Shown here piece by piece: positions 10,917 through 22,218 of a DNA stretch of 64,000 nucleotides (position 1 is the first letter of the stretch; every line of letters begins with the position of its first letter). This DNA is from Symbiodinium natans (taxonomy: Eukaryota > Sar > Dinophyceae > Suessiales > Symbiodiniaceae). The stretch lies in NCBI GenBank assembly GCA_905221605.1, contig CAJNDS010001202.1:569354-633353 (forward strand), written 5' to 3'. Below the pieces are notes generated by a model. That model did no database searches, was not told where the DNA came from, and saw only the letters and a program-made list of their open reading frames with translations. A program made the position numbers and the translations under genes.

Positions 10917-11050
10917 GGATCCAGAATGCCCAATACCCCCTTAAGTTATATAGGGTTTAGGGTTTAGGGTTTAGGGTTTAGGGTTTAGGGATCCTTCATA
11001 TGATGTAAGGGTATAGTGATTAACTAAGGTGTATTGGGCTCTTAGGATCC
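10917..11050. mobile_element. inverted-repeat element with internal telomeric block
   Basis: Arms begin GGATCCAGAATGCCCAATAC and end GTATTGGGCTCTTAGGATCC, inverted over about 30 bp. A TTTAGGG block fills 10951-10990, between the arms. Confidence 0.75.
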
Positions 11051-11599
11051 GGTTTTGCCACCGACATTACTCTACTCGACACCAAACAAGGGACCTTACA
11101 TTTTGGAGCCCTAAAACCCCCAAACAGTCGACTCCCAGGTTTAGGGTTTATAGGGTTTAGGGTTTGGAGTTTAGGGTTTAGGGTTTAGGGTTTAGGGTTT
11201 AGGGTTTGCAGTTTACGGTTTACGGTTTGGGGTTTAGGGTTTAGTGTTCAGGGTTTAGGGTTTGGGGTTTAGGGTTCAGGGCTCCTTAATTCGCATGACT
11301 TTGTGCCTGTCCGGATCTGCAGCGGCATCTGCCGCAAGCGCGACGTCTTGCAACGCCTTGCAATGGGGCCGAAATCAAGCTGAGGGGCCCCTTCAACCTG
11401 TAGGGTTTAGGGTTTAGGGTTTAGGGTTTAGGATTTAGGGTTTAGGGTCTAGGGTTTAGGGTTAGGATTTCGGGTTTAGGGTTTAGCTTTTTGGACTTCG
11501 CAAGTGTACTTCGCATCCCCTGGAAACCCTACTATAATCCCCATAACACTAACCCTGCTTCCTAAGTCAAATGGGCTTGCAAGTTGGGGCTGTAGGGAT

Positions 11600-12660
11600 C
11601 GCTGGGGTTTAGGGTTTAGGGTTTAGGGTTTAGGGTTTCAGGGTTTAGGGTTTCAGGGTTTAGGGTTTCAGGGTTTGGGGTTTCGGGTGGTTAGGGGAGT
11701 TTAGGTTTTTAAGGGTCTTCAACGGGTGGCTAGGGACTTACAGGGTTTAAGGGATTCGAGGGCTTGTGGTTAGGGTTTCGGTGCTTCGTGGGTTTAGGGC
11801 AGCATGCTTAGAAGGTTTCGGGTTTAGGGTTTAGGGTTTCGGGTTTCGGGTTTAGGGTTTGGGGTTTAGGGTTTAGGGTTTCGGGTTTAGGGCTTAGGGT
11901 TTAGGGTTCGGGTGTCGGTGGGTTTAGGGCGAGCTTTAGCTCTTCGCTTTGTGCCTAGGGTGTGGGGTTTAGGGTTTCTGAGTCTAGGGCTCCCGGCTTA
12001 GCTACTTGAAACAAACCCAAGAGAAAGCTCGTAAGAACTCTGAGGGCTGGTGGCCCCTGAATCTGGGAGCCCTGATATGTACAACAAGGCCCATGCTTCA
12101 GAACCCTGTAAGGAAGGTCAGGGAGCATGTTCCGTGGAGTAGCTACCCTAATCCCAGAAGGTTTAGGGTTTAGGGTTTAGGGTTTAGGGTTTAGGGTTTA
12201 GGGTTTAGGGCTTCGCAGGCTTGAGGAACTCTGGGGCTCTTAGGGTGGTTGGGGGTTTTTGTTGGGGGGATTGGGGTTTAGGGTTTGGGGTTTAGGGTTT
12301 AGGGTTTGCAACTTTCATCATGGCCATGTCTGACGAGACAGCGTTCCGTCAGTAAATCCCTCAACGTCCTGGCCAGGAAACGAGGCAAGGCTGTAAATCC
12401 CCCCAAAAGCTAGAACCCGGCGTAGGCCCTCATTTCCTTTTTGTAGGGTTGGGGTTCCCTTATAATACCCTTAAAACCCTTTTCAGTAAATTATGGGGTT
12501 CTTAAGGGAGGGGGGGTTCATGGGGGTAGGTACCTAGGGATCCTGCGGGAAGCTTAGGGAGCCAGGCTTCGGGAAGCTTTAGGGAAGCCTTATTAGGGAG
12601 CAGTGGGGAGTTTTAGGGAACCTTGGGATACATACCGCCCCTTGAACCCCCCCCCCCCTC
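11600..12660. other. degenerate telomere-like DNA, no gene seen
   Basis: Variants of TTTAGGG, CTTCGGG and TTAGGGAGC repeats, one family C element copy and C/G homopolymer runs. A short open minus island at about 12310-12375 (PRFLARTLRDLLTERCLV) could be an exon but has no partner. Confidence 0.5.
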
Positions 12661-13423
12661 CCTTAGGAACACTGAAAGTGCAGAAGGAGGACCCGGTTAC
12701 CCGATGATTCGCTGTCCTCATAGGGAAACCGGCCCCTTCTGCTTATCATCAAACGTGCACTGGGAATACCACGTTTGAGCCTGGTTAGGGTTTGGGGTTT
12801 GGGGTTTGGGGTTTGGGGTTTAGGGTTTAGGGTTTAGGGTTCGAATTTTCTGAAAAAAATGGCTTGCTAATAGGCCAATCTCCATATTTTTATTGTGCTA
12901 GCATATTCTTTTGAAAAATCAGTAATTTTTCTTGGAGTAAAAGCACCACCAGGGGTAGGGTGTAGGGTGTAGTGTGTAGGGTTTAGGGCCAGTTTAGGGT
13001 ATTAGGAGGCTTCTTGGCCACACAAGTAGCAAACAAAAAACAAAGCCATTGACAGACTTGTGCCATATGCTCAACCCCTAAACACCTGCACCCATGACTA
13101 CACAAGCATCTTCGAGGGCACCAGGCACTGAAACACTAAACCACTAAACGCTGAGCCCTACCTACTACGTAACCCTAAACTCTAAACCCTAAACCCTGAA
13201 CCCTAAGCCCTGAACCCTAACCCCGAAACCCTAAACCCTCCTAGCCATGTGAGACGCCCTTGGCGCGTTGCCCATATGGCCGAATGAAGACGACAGACGC
13301 TGAACCCTTTTAAGCCAGCAGTTGATTCATCATTGGTGGGTTTGGGCCTTTAGAATCTTGAGATCTTTTGCTTTTGAGCGCCTCAACAAAGGGCGCCGCG
13401 TGCTGTTATTTGCTTCCCAGCAG

Positions 13424-13662
13424 CTGAGCCCCGTTCGGAGGAGCTGGGCTCGCAGCTTGCCCGCTTGCGCCGCGAGCTGGGGGCGATGGCAGGCTTGAAT
13501 GAGATCGCCTCTGCGTCTGTACCCATGGTGGCTGCCCCAAGATGTCTGCACACTGAACTGGTGCTTGTTGCCAATCAGAATCTGCGGAAGCACTGGTTGC
13601 GCAGCCTCATCATGCGTGACGCTCGCCATATAGGAAATGCAAGAACGTCTGTCTCTCAGTGA
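13424..13662 (+). CDS. coiled-coil-like terminal exon, unknown
   Basis: Open from a CCCAG/CAG acceptor to a TGA stop just after the interval. It begins with a heptad-like charged helix, EELGSQLARLRRELGAMAGL, then MVAAPRCLHTELVLVANQN and a basic tail. The minus strand is also open for 140 codons but without helix periodicity. Product unknown. Confidence 0.42.
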
Positions 13663-13859
13663 GGACACATCGCACGGCTGGTTCGCGACAGTACCACGAG
13701 GGCCGTCTCGTCCATGTTGACGGGGAGGCCGGTCAACTGGGGTTTGCCCCAAAGCTCAAAACAAGGGCCTAAGCCCGAAGCCCTAAACCCTACGCCCTAC
13801 GCCCTAAGCCCTAAGACCTCTACAGCAACACAAGGCAGCAGCCACAAAAGAAAAAAAAG

Positions 13860-13908
<49 letters not shown>
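13860..13908. repeat. (CAA)n microsatellite followed by (CATTT)n
   Basis: About 16 CAA units, then four CATTT units. Confidence 0.95.
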
Positions 13909-13909
<1 letters not shown>

Positions 13910-14114
13910 TTTCATTTCATTTCATTTCGGACGCATGTGCGGGTCATGTCCCACACCTTGGCGGGCATCGAGGGGTAGAATGACTTAAAGTGACGGCTAA
14001 TTCTAAGTCAACTTGAGCGCTGTGTGTGAGGTAAAGCCTCTAGCAAACGAATGAAAATGGCAGGACAAGAAAAGCGCATTTGTTGACTGTCTTGCCCGGC
14101 AGCTGTCGCCAAAA

Positions 14115-14365
14115 GCTGGGCTAGACTAGCTGCAACACGGAGGTCAGTGGACTAGGAGGAGACCTCACGCGGTTTCACAAGCACGATGTCAGTTTTCATC
14201 AACTGTACAATGGTGACCTAGCCGTGCACAGCAGGCAAAACTGCACTCTGCACAAACTAGCTGCAACACGGTGGACTTTAACCAGGAGGGGGACCTCGCA
14301 CGATTTTTTGACCAAGTCCGTGTACAGCAGGCAAAAACTGCACCTTGCACTTTACGAACCGACAA
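14115..14365. repeat. diverged direct duplication
   Basis: CTAGCTGCAACACGG, then GGAGG-GACCTC-CACG, then GTGTACAGCAGGCAAAACTGCAC recur in the same order about 130 bases apart. No gene is seen in 14.0-14.9 kb. Confidence 0.7.
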
Positions 14366-14983
14366 GAAAACACGACCTGAAACCCAAAACCCATGAGTAG
14401 AGCAGTGCAGTTGTTCAAAAAGCAGAGCAATCAATCAAAGTATTATTCACAGTTCCGGAGGGGTTATCCCCGACTTAAATGCTCGGTCAGTTGAGAAGAA
14501 GAGCTAGCGCTTAAGACTATGGGCAGCTGCTACTTAGACAAAACTCTCCCGCGCTCAGGCTCTGCTGATGCAGCAGATATGAGCGACGAAACGTGCAGGT
14601 AAGGAAAAGCAGTAGCTCCAGAGTGGTGCTTATGGCTTAAGCGGCTGCTTCAAGAAACTACTGACAATACAAACAAGGCTACAAGGCAGCTACACAACCA
14701 CAGCCTAGAATGAGCAAATGAAGCGGAAAAGTCTGAGCTGTGAAACCCTGCTAAGAAGTTGCGTAGGTTAAGTTCAGGAGGCGACCTCACTAGAGGAAAA
14801 TTATGGCTCAGGCCGCTTCTGCTAGCGTAGGATGGCGTGAAAGCACTGAGCTGGAAACTTAGGCTTCTCATGGAGAACGCCTTTTTCAGAGATATTCTCG
14901 CTCAGGCCGCTGCCACTGCAGTGTGAGTTAAAGAAACTGAAATAACAACTGGCAACCAGCTAGCATCATTCTTCAGTGCCTTA

Positions 14984-15149
14984 CCCGACGAACGGGACTA
15001 CTAGGCCACAGCACTGCCTCACCCGACGGACGGGACTACTAGGTTGTCTTGACCAAGCATAGAAATGAAAGTTACATCTTGCTGCCTTACCCGACGAGCG
15101 GGACTACTAGGCACTGTATGAGCCTGACCCGACGAACGGGACTACTAGG
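14984..15149. repeat. 22-bp hairpin motif in four copies
   Basis: CCCGACGAACGGGACTACTAGG or a one-base variant occurs at 14984, 15022, 15090 and 15128. CCCG and CGGG can pair over a five-base loop. The spacing is 38, 68 and 38 bases. Confidence 0.9.
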
Positions 15150-15522
15150 CTGAAATGTTGGCCTTCTCACCAGCATTGATTGGAAGATGCGCAAGTGAAA
15201 GTGTGTAGGGTGCTGGGTTCAAGGTGGGTTGGTGTGACGTTGAGAGCACAAGCGCAGCGAAGAAACAAGCCGAGGAGAGCGTTGTGTAAAAGCGTGCAAG
15301 CATAGCTTTCGGGGCTAATACCCTTGCACTGAGTGTCCCAGCGGAGTTCTTTTGGACTGCGTAACCACTCAAGAGCTTCTCCTGGAGCAAGCGGGCCGTC
15401 ACGACCTCCTCCCCTAGGTCTGCAGCCGCGCCAAGCGCTGGCCGCGCCAGCCCGCCTAGCTCAGTACTGAAGGCTTGGAGTAGAATACATTGAGAAACGC
15501 TGGGTAAATGGCTTCCCCTCAA
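15145..15522 (-). CDS. open frame, unknown, with hydrophobic segment
   Basis: A 125-codon minus-strand frame in a block lacking telomeric repeats. It has an Ala/Leu-rich helix, GGLARPALGAAADLGEEVV, and a hydrophobic stretch, FYTTLSSACFFAALVLS. No family recognised. It may be a chance frame. Confidence 0.28.
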   Translation of the reverse strand: MRGSHLPSVSQCILLQAFSTELGGLARPALGAAADLGEEVVTARLLQEKLLSGYAVQKNSAGTLSARVLAPKAMLARFYTTLSSACFFAALVLSTSHQPTLNPAPYTLSLAHLPINAGEKANISA

Positions 15523-16259
15523 ACTGGAAACTGCTGCGCGGCATCCTCAAAGCTGGTGATGAAACATCAGAAGACTTTCTCGCCTGAACTGTGAACAATA
15601 CCAGATTTGCAAATACGCATTGGCCAGCGCCGTCCGACTTCAGCTTCCGAGTACCAGAGGCAATGATGAAGGGCCGTATAGAGATCTGCCGCTAGCGCAG
15701 CAGGGACTCAGGCTTGTCTCCGTCAACTTGGCTGGGGCTCGAGGCTCCCGCTAGTAGGACCGCTTCGTCGGACAGCATCTGTAGACATGCCACTGAAATA
15801 AAACACTGTTGATTGTTGTCAAGCCGCGGCAAGACCTGCATGAACTAAGAACACCATTGCTCTGCTTTGTGAACCAGCGCATAGAAAAACCCGTCATCCA
15901 TTGTAAAAGCCTCAAAATTATCCCCTCTGCCATCCGCTTGTTTCGACTGAAGTGCCGGAGCACGATCAGACTCCCCTCGTCCTGCGGAAAGACGAGAACC
16001 CTCACACTTGGGAGTGATAGATGCAATCTAAGACGATCTATGTCTCCCCCCGGAATTGGGACCGGGCCAGCTCGTGGTTATGCTGTCTGCAGCGGAATCT
16101 CAAATGCTTGAGGCTAATGCCTCAAAGTGACCAGCAGCTGGCAAAAGCTAGAAAGCCTTGAGATGTTAGAGGGCCCCGAAAACTGTTAATGAGATGAAGT
16201 TCGGGGCCTTGGCCGGTTCGACAGCTACCATGCGCGGGCGGCTTGAGCTGGTAGTGCTT

Positions 16260-16966
<707 letters not shown>

Positions 16967-17261
16967 CCACCACCGGCCCAAGAGTGGACCCCTGAACGAA
17001 AAGTGCTCAAGACCCTTTCTTGCTGCCTGCGCGTCCTTTTGCGGGCTTTCCTATGCAAAACCTGTAGGGGATTCTAAAAGGTACCTCGGTCCGCTAGCGA
17101 TAATTCCAAGGTCCAAAACCTAAACCCTTCGCGCCAAATCCTTAACCCCAGACCCCAACCTTTACACCCCATTGAGGGGTATAGGGCTCTTTGGGTGCTT
17201 AGGGAGCCCTAAACCCTAAACCCTAAACCCTAAACCTTAAACCCTAAACCTTGACCCTCAC

Positions 17262-17320
17262 CGGGCCTGTCGAGCTTGCTGGTGCTTGCGCGCCTGCGCA
17301 CACGCTTCGGTATGGTGTGG
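17262..17320 (-). CDS. exon candidate, unknown
   Basis: The minus strand runs from a CCAAG acceptor to a strong GTGAGG donor and reads HHTEACAQARKHQQARQAR. The + strand lacks an acceptor here. No family recognised. Confidence 0.35.
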
Positions 17321-17334
17321 CTTGGGTTTTGGGT

Positions 17335-17490
17335 TTAGGGTTTAGGGTTTAGGGTTTAGGGTTTAGGGTTTAGGGTTTAGGGTTCAGGGTTCAGGGTTCA
17401 GGGTTCAGGGTTCAGGGTTCAGGGTTCAGGGTTCAGGGTTCAGGGTTCAGGGTTCAGGGTTCAGGGTTCAGGGTTCCGGGTTTAGGGTTT
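17335..17490. repeat. TTTAGGG block passing into a pure TTCAGGG block
   Basis: Perfect TTTAGGG units change abruptly to about 13 consecutive TTCAGGG units, then back. Confidence 0.95.
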
Positions 17491-19045
17491 AGGGTAGCTA
17501 CATGGCCCCTTACTATGGGCACTTAGTTGGGGAACCATCATATACCCCGTATACACCCTCTAACACGCAAGGGCCCATGCTTCAGGACCCTATCGAGAAG
17601 GTCAGGTACCAGATTCAGGGACCCCTGAACCCTAAACCCTAAACCCTAAACCCTAAACCCTAAAGCTTGAACCCTAAACCGCGTATTAAGGGACTGTGTA
17701 ACTTCCCTTACAGCTCAACCGAGGCGGATCTGCGGGGTTGAGGGATTTGGGTCTTAGAGGTCTATAGGGTTTGAAGTGCATAGGCTTTGGGTTTAGGGTT
17801 TAGGGTTTAGGGTTTAGGGTTTAGGGTTTAGGGTTTAGGGTTTAGGGTTTAGGGTTTAGGGTTTAGGGTTTAGGGTTTAGGGTTTGGGGTTTGGGGTTTA
17901 GGGTTTAGGGTTTAGGGTTCAGGGTTCAGGATTGAGGGTTTCGGGCTCAAAAGCCCCTAAGCCCGAAACCCTAAAGTCCCTAAACAGGACCATCAGGAGC
18001 CAACACGGCATGCGCCTGGAGAAGCCTATATACCCCTAATACCCCAAAAAGGCTTTCATTTATTGGTTCTGATAGTAAACCCTAAACCCTAAACCCTAAA
18101 CCCTAAACCCTAAACCCTAAACCCTAAACCCCTAAACCCCTGAAGCCCAGAAGCCCCTAAGCCCTACAAGGCCATAAGGTGCCCCACATAATCGCTTAAA
18201 GGAATTATATGGGGCCTCATTCCCTCATTCCCCACTAAGAGCCAGGAGCTACAACTCCACATCGTTCTAAGCAGTTGGTTTAGGGTTTAGGGTTTAGGGT
18301 TTAGGGTTTAGGGTTTAGGGTTTAGGGTTTAGGGTTTAGGGTTTAGGGTTTAGGGTTTGGGGTTTCGGGCTTATGGGGTTACGCCGTGTTGCTGAAAGAT
18401 TCTAGATCGACGCCAATCGAGTCGAGCACTGTAGAGATTTTTGGGGTTTCCGAACAGAGGAGTACCCTTTTCGGGGGTCTCTTTAAGGGGATTGGGTATA
18501 AAGGGGGTTACCCTTTTTTGGGAGAAATACCCATTTGTGTACTTCCACTTTTCAGAATTCAGAATGGATGTTGTACTTTCTGCTGCGGTTTGGGCTATTG
18601 ATCTAGAATCCAAGCAACTCCCTGCCATGATCTTCCGGTCGGACCATGTGCTTCTAGAACCGTAGAGAAACAAGCGTTTAGGGTTTAGGGTTTAGGGTTT
18701 AGGGTTTAGGGTTTAGGAATTAGGGTTTAGGGTTTAGGAATTAGGGTTTAGGGCCCTCTTGTTTCCACGGACTGCGTCGCCCATACTTGAAAATGAAGGT
18801 CGGAGAGGTCATTGAACACGTGCCGACTGATAAGGCAAACCCTAAACCTTAAACCCTAAACCCTAAACCTTAAACCCCTTTCGGCAGAGGATTTATGGGG
18901 CCTTCTGGGGATAATTCGGGCTTATGATTTGGAGTTTGGAGGTGTACCTAGGGGTTAGAGTGGGCTAAAGGCTCATAAACTTAAAGGCAGAAGCTTCTAA
19001 GGGTTTATAGGGTTCAAAGGCTGGAACACACAACGCAAATCGTAG

Positions 19046-19086
19046 CCCCGGAGTTCTACGCCGACAAACCGTTGTTACGCGTTGTT
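19046..19086 (+). CDS. exon candidate, unknown
   Basis: Reads PEFYADKPLLRVV from a CGTAG acceptor to a GA donor. Very short; supported only by splice signals and residue composition. Confidence 0.28.
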
Positions 19087-19311
19087 GAAACTCGAAACCC
19101 TAAACCCTAAGCCCTAAGCCCCAAACCCTAAACCCTAAACCCTAAACCCTAAACCCTAAACCCTAAACCCCAAACCCCGCCCTTCTTTGCTCCCTCTGTG
19201 CTAGCAAGTCGTGGTCGGGTGCCCCAGATAGGCGGGGAGGCGCCTGGGTGTTTGAGGCCTTTGCAACCACAGTCTGCCAAGCGCGCGATGTTGAAAAGCA
19301 CACTACTGTCT

Positions 19312-19424
19312 GCTTAAGAGCCCCCCAAAAAAAATATATATATATTTTTTTTCTATATTCAGAATCCCTATATTACCCTTATAAGGTAGAGTATTTTCTA
19401 TTGTTTTTTGGGGGGTTCTTAAGC
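19312..19424. mobile_element. 113-bp palindromic element
   Basis: Arms GCTTAAGAGCCCCCCAAAAA and TTTTTGGGGGGTTCTTAAGC are inverted with one mismatch. The centre is AT-rich with (TA)n. It lies between two open stretches on the + strand. Confidence 0.85.
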
Positions 19425-19439
19425 AATTAGTAGTACAAG

Positions 19440-19508
19440 GCCCACAAAGCCCTGTCGCGACAGCAGGAGGCCTTAAGGGAACATGAGGAAAAGAAACTGC
19501 CTGACTGA
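19440..19508 (+). CDS. terminal exon candidate, charged helix
   Basis: Reads AHKALSRQQEALREHEEKKL then PD and TGA. It lies right after an inverted-repeat element at 19312-19424, which separates it from another open stretch (19208-19311, reading APDRRGGAWVFEAFATTV). The element may sit in the intron between them. Confidence 0.33.
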   Translation, partial: AHKALSRQQEALREHEEKKLPD

Positions 19509-19887
19509 TCGCCTACCGACCGATGTTGAGCGCTTACTTGGGGCATTGACCCCTGCGTCCCCGTGTTCCCATCTATGCCAAGGTTTTGGTGACACTCGAA
19601 AATTCTCGCAAAGCACACTCGTATCAGGCTACTGCGTGAAGCCTGTCAGAGCTGCGACTGCGGGAAGGGTGGGCCACAGCATTGACTGCCTCAGTTGCTG
19701 AGCTCATAACCCTCCTTAAAAAGCGTACACTCCCAGCTCTATAGGGGATTAGTCTCCCAAAAACCTAAACCCTAAACCCTAATCATTCAGCGACTAAGCT
19801 GCATGCCGGCCTTTGATGACGTGACGGGCGTCGCCGTCGTCGTGGTGCCGCAGGGATGGCGTGCCTCTACTGAACTTGGAACCCGAG

Positions 19888-20034
19888 CAAAAATTAGTTT
19901 TATGCTGTTTCTTATAGGAATTCTAGTACCCAAAAATTAATTTTAATGCTGTTTCTTAGGAATTAGCGTACCCAAAAAAGAATTCTTATGCTGTTTCTTA
20001 GGAATTATAGAACCCAAGAATTAAAAATTATTTC
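19888..20034. repeat. about 50-bp tandem repeat, three copies
   Basis: Each copy has TTATGCTGTTTCTTAGGAATT followed by CCCAAnAATTAA. AT-rich, unlike its surroundings. Downstream of the last exon I can place in the secreted-protein gene. Confidence 0.85.
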
Positions 20035-21209
20035 CAAGTGCCCCAAAGGTGCCTCCATGAGCCAGTCAAAGACCTTCTCCGCCCCCTCGCTTCCAGACTC
20101 CATCTGTGCCAGGAAGCCTGGGAATAAAATGGTTTAGGGTTTAGGGTTTAGGGTTCAGGGTTTAGGGTTTAGGGTTTAGGGTTTAGGGCTACTAGATCCA
20201 GGGGTAGCCTAGGAATAAAGAGGGTTCCCTTTCTTGGTGTTAAGGGGAGTATAGCGGAACCCCAACCCCAAAAAAGGAAATAACGGCCTACTCTGGGTCC
20301 TAGGAGCTGTACGTGAGGGCACCGGGATCTCCGGAATGCTGCAGCAAGTAGAAGCCTGTGGTTGCACAGTAGTCCACTACCAAGCACGCCCGGGTGTGCA
20401 AGTGGGCCTCACTCCTCACATGCACCTTGTCCGGTGCCCATCCCGGCGCCCCGTTGAAGTTCTTCTGCTCAACCACGAAGTTGTTGTAGCACAAGCCATC
20501 CTCGGTAGTAGCCATGTCATAAGAAGGGCACCCTTTTGTGGGTTGGCTACTTTAGAAGGGAACCTTGAAGCCCAACAAAAAAGGGTAAAGGGTAACCCTA
20601 AACCCTAAACCCGAAACCCTAAACCCGAAACCCTAAACCCTAAACCCTGAACCCTACCAAGCATCCATGAGCACCCCCGTGATCGTGGCTGCGGACGCGC
20701 TGCTGCTGTCGAAGGTGCAACCTTGGAAGCTGCTGGGCTTCTTAGCCCTGGCGGCGTCGCAGCCTTACTTGCTCTAATAACCAAAGGGGGAAAAAAGGCT
20801 ATGTAAACTTTCATATTCCTACTAAATAATAAGGACACCCAAAGAGCGTAAAAGTTCAACTAAAGGCGAGGTAAGGAGCTGTAGTCATCGGAGCAGGTGC
20901 TCGACGAGGTGACGCAGTCGACATTACTGCTGGTCTGGATGTTTGTGCCCATGTCCTCAATCGAGGTGACCCTTATGCAGTTGTTGGCATCTTTCCTTAG
21001 CTGACTGACGAAGCCTCCAAAAAGCTAAACTTTTAGCCTCCTTGTTAGAGTTTATACAGAAACCCAAAAAACTTACAGTCCTAAGCGCCAACCAGAAGAA
21101 CGCCAAGTTTCATGCCAGTCACCGCCACGGTCCAGTTGTTGTCGAGGCCGTGTGCTGCATGAGCATTAGGCAGGATGGCTGCAAGGGTCAGGAGGGTGAG
21201 TCCCAACAT
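20035..21209 (-). CDS. secreted protein of unknown function, at least five exons
   Basis: Minus strand. Exon 1 (21104-21209) starts MLGLTLLTLAAILPNAHA, a clear signal peptide, and ends in phase 1 at a GC donor. Exon 2 (about 20868-21014) then continues in frame as KLGFVSQLRKDANNCIRVTS followed by a Cys/Ser/Thr-rich stretch. Exon 3 (20658-20737) reads FQGCTFDSSSASAATITGVL. Exon 4 (20323-20532) includes DGLCYNNFVVEQKNFNGAPG and FYLLQHSGDP. Exon 5 (20035-20103) reads SGSEGAEKVFDWLMEAPLGH. The junction of exons 1 and 2 is fixed by frame; later ones are approximate. Telomeric blocks and a short inverted-repeat element lie in the introns. The 3' end is not found. I recognise no domain; the even spread of Cys suggests an extracellular protein. 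Confidence 0.55.
20191..20304. mobile_element. short inverted-repeat element, family A
   Basis: Left end CTAGATCCAGGGGTAGCCTA, right end GGCCTACTCTGGGTCCTAG. It sits in the intron between exons 4 and 5 of the secreted-protein gene. Confidence 0.75.
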
Positions 21210-21214
21210 CTTCT

Positions 21215-21780
21215 TGTGACGCAGGAGTGGGGGGGGGCGAGCACGCTTCTGAACCCTTCCCAGGCAGCTTTGCGAGCCAGATATGGAAGACAGTCTGCTG
21301 GACCGCTGCTGCAGAGATCACGCAGAGCCTCTTATAAACATTAAAGTTGATGAAGGGCCTTTTGATCATATGATTGCACCCACGAGTACGGTACTGATTC
21401 TTGTAGTCTCGCGGACTACTATTTGGCCCGTGTATAGTTACAGTATATTTAGGAGCCTTTCTGTCCCATTATTCATAACATCATTGGCATTTTGTACCGT
21501 TCACTTGTTCGCTTAGTCTCACTCTGCACTTAGGTTCATGCACTCACTGTATTATTAATCATATTTCTGAGCCCCTGAACTCTTATCTTATACACGCTTC
21601 TTTCTCTCACTTATTCACTCAGGCTTCTCTATCTCTAGCTGACTCCAGCTCCTGTAAATCCGCCAACCTTCTAATGTCCAGCAGCAAAGTTAGCAGTCTT
21701 ATGGACTGTTCTCTGGGCCGCCGAGAAGAATCCCCCAACAGGCGATTCAAATGTGAATCTCTTCTCACACCCTGACGCCC
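21215..21780. other. unique AT-richer DNA upstream of the secreted-protein gene
   Basis: No telomeric units, no inverted-repeat elements, no convincing frame. Its position just 5' of the minus-strand start codon suggests promoter or 5' untranslated DNA, but I see no recognised motif. Confidence 0.45.
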
Positions 21781-21854
21781 CTAAACCCTAAACCCTAAAC
21801 CCTAAACCCCCAAGCCCCCAAAACCCCAAACCGTCTGTTGCTATAGGCGTTCAG

Positions 21855-21914
21855 GTCTTCGGGACCGCAGATCCCGTCCTCCGCTGGCTGAAGGGAGGTC
21901 CTAGATGCGACGGG
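21855..21914 (+). CDS. exon candidate, unknown
   Basis: Twenty codons, VFGTADPVLRWLKGGPRCDG, phase 0, from a TTCAG acceptor to a GTACAT donor. The minus strand is open as well. Confidence 0.35.
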
Positions 21915-21994
21915 GTACATCCTAAAACTCCAAACCCTTAGGGTTTAGGGTTTAGGGTTTAGGGTTTAGGGTTTAGTGTTTAGGGTCCCAAAAG

Positions 21995-22218
21995 TCTAGA
22001 CCCATGTGTAGCCTAGGAAACAAAAAAAGTGCCCTTTTGGGTTTACATGTGCTGTAAGGGAGCCTAAACCCCCTAAAACAGGGAATAGGGGCCTACTCTG
22101 GGTCCTAGGCAAACTCCAGAAAGTTGGAACATCATTATCCTAATACCCTTCAGGTAAAGTAAACGGAAACCCAGCACTACTCATCCTAAACCCATGTTCC
22201 AACTTTCTGGAATTCACT
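21995..22218. mobile_element. family A element followed directly by family B element
   Basis: Family A ends GGGTCCTAGG at 22109, and family B begins at once with CTCCAGAAAGTTGGAACAT. Family B ends with the reverse complement ATGTTCCAACTTTCTGGA. Confidence 0.75.

Noticed and set aside
14984-15149. CRISPR array
   Set aside because: Only four short repeats with uneven spacing (38, 68, 38) in eukaryotic DNA, and no cas genes.
19800-19885. + strand open stretch MPAFDDVTGVAVVVVPQGWR
   Set aside because: It is attractive as protein but isolated, overlaps an open minus-strand reading, and sits just downstream of the minus-strand secreted gene. Strand and reality cannot be settled.
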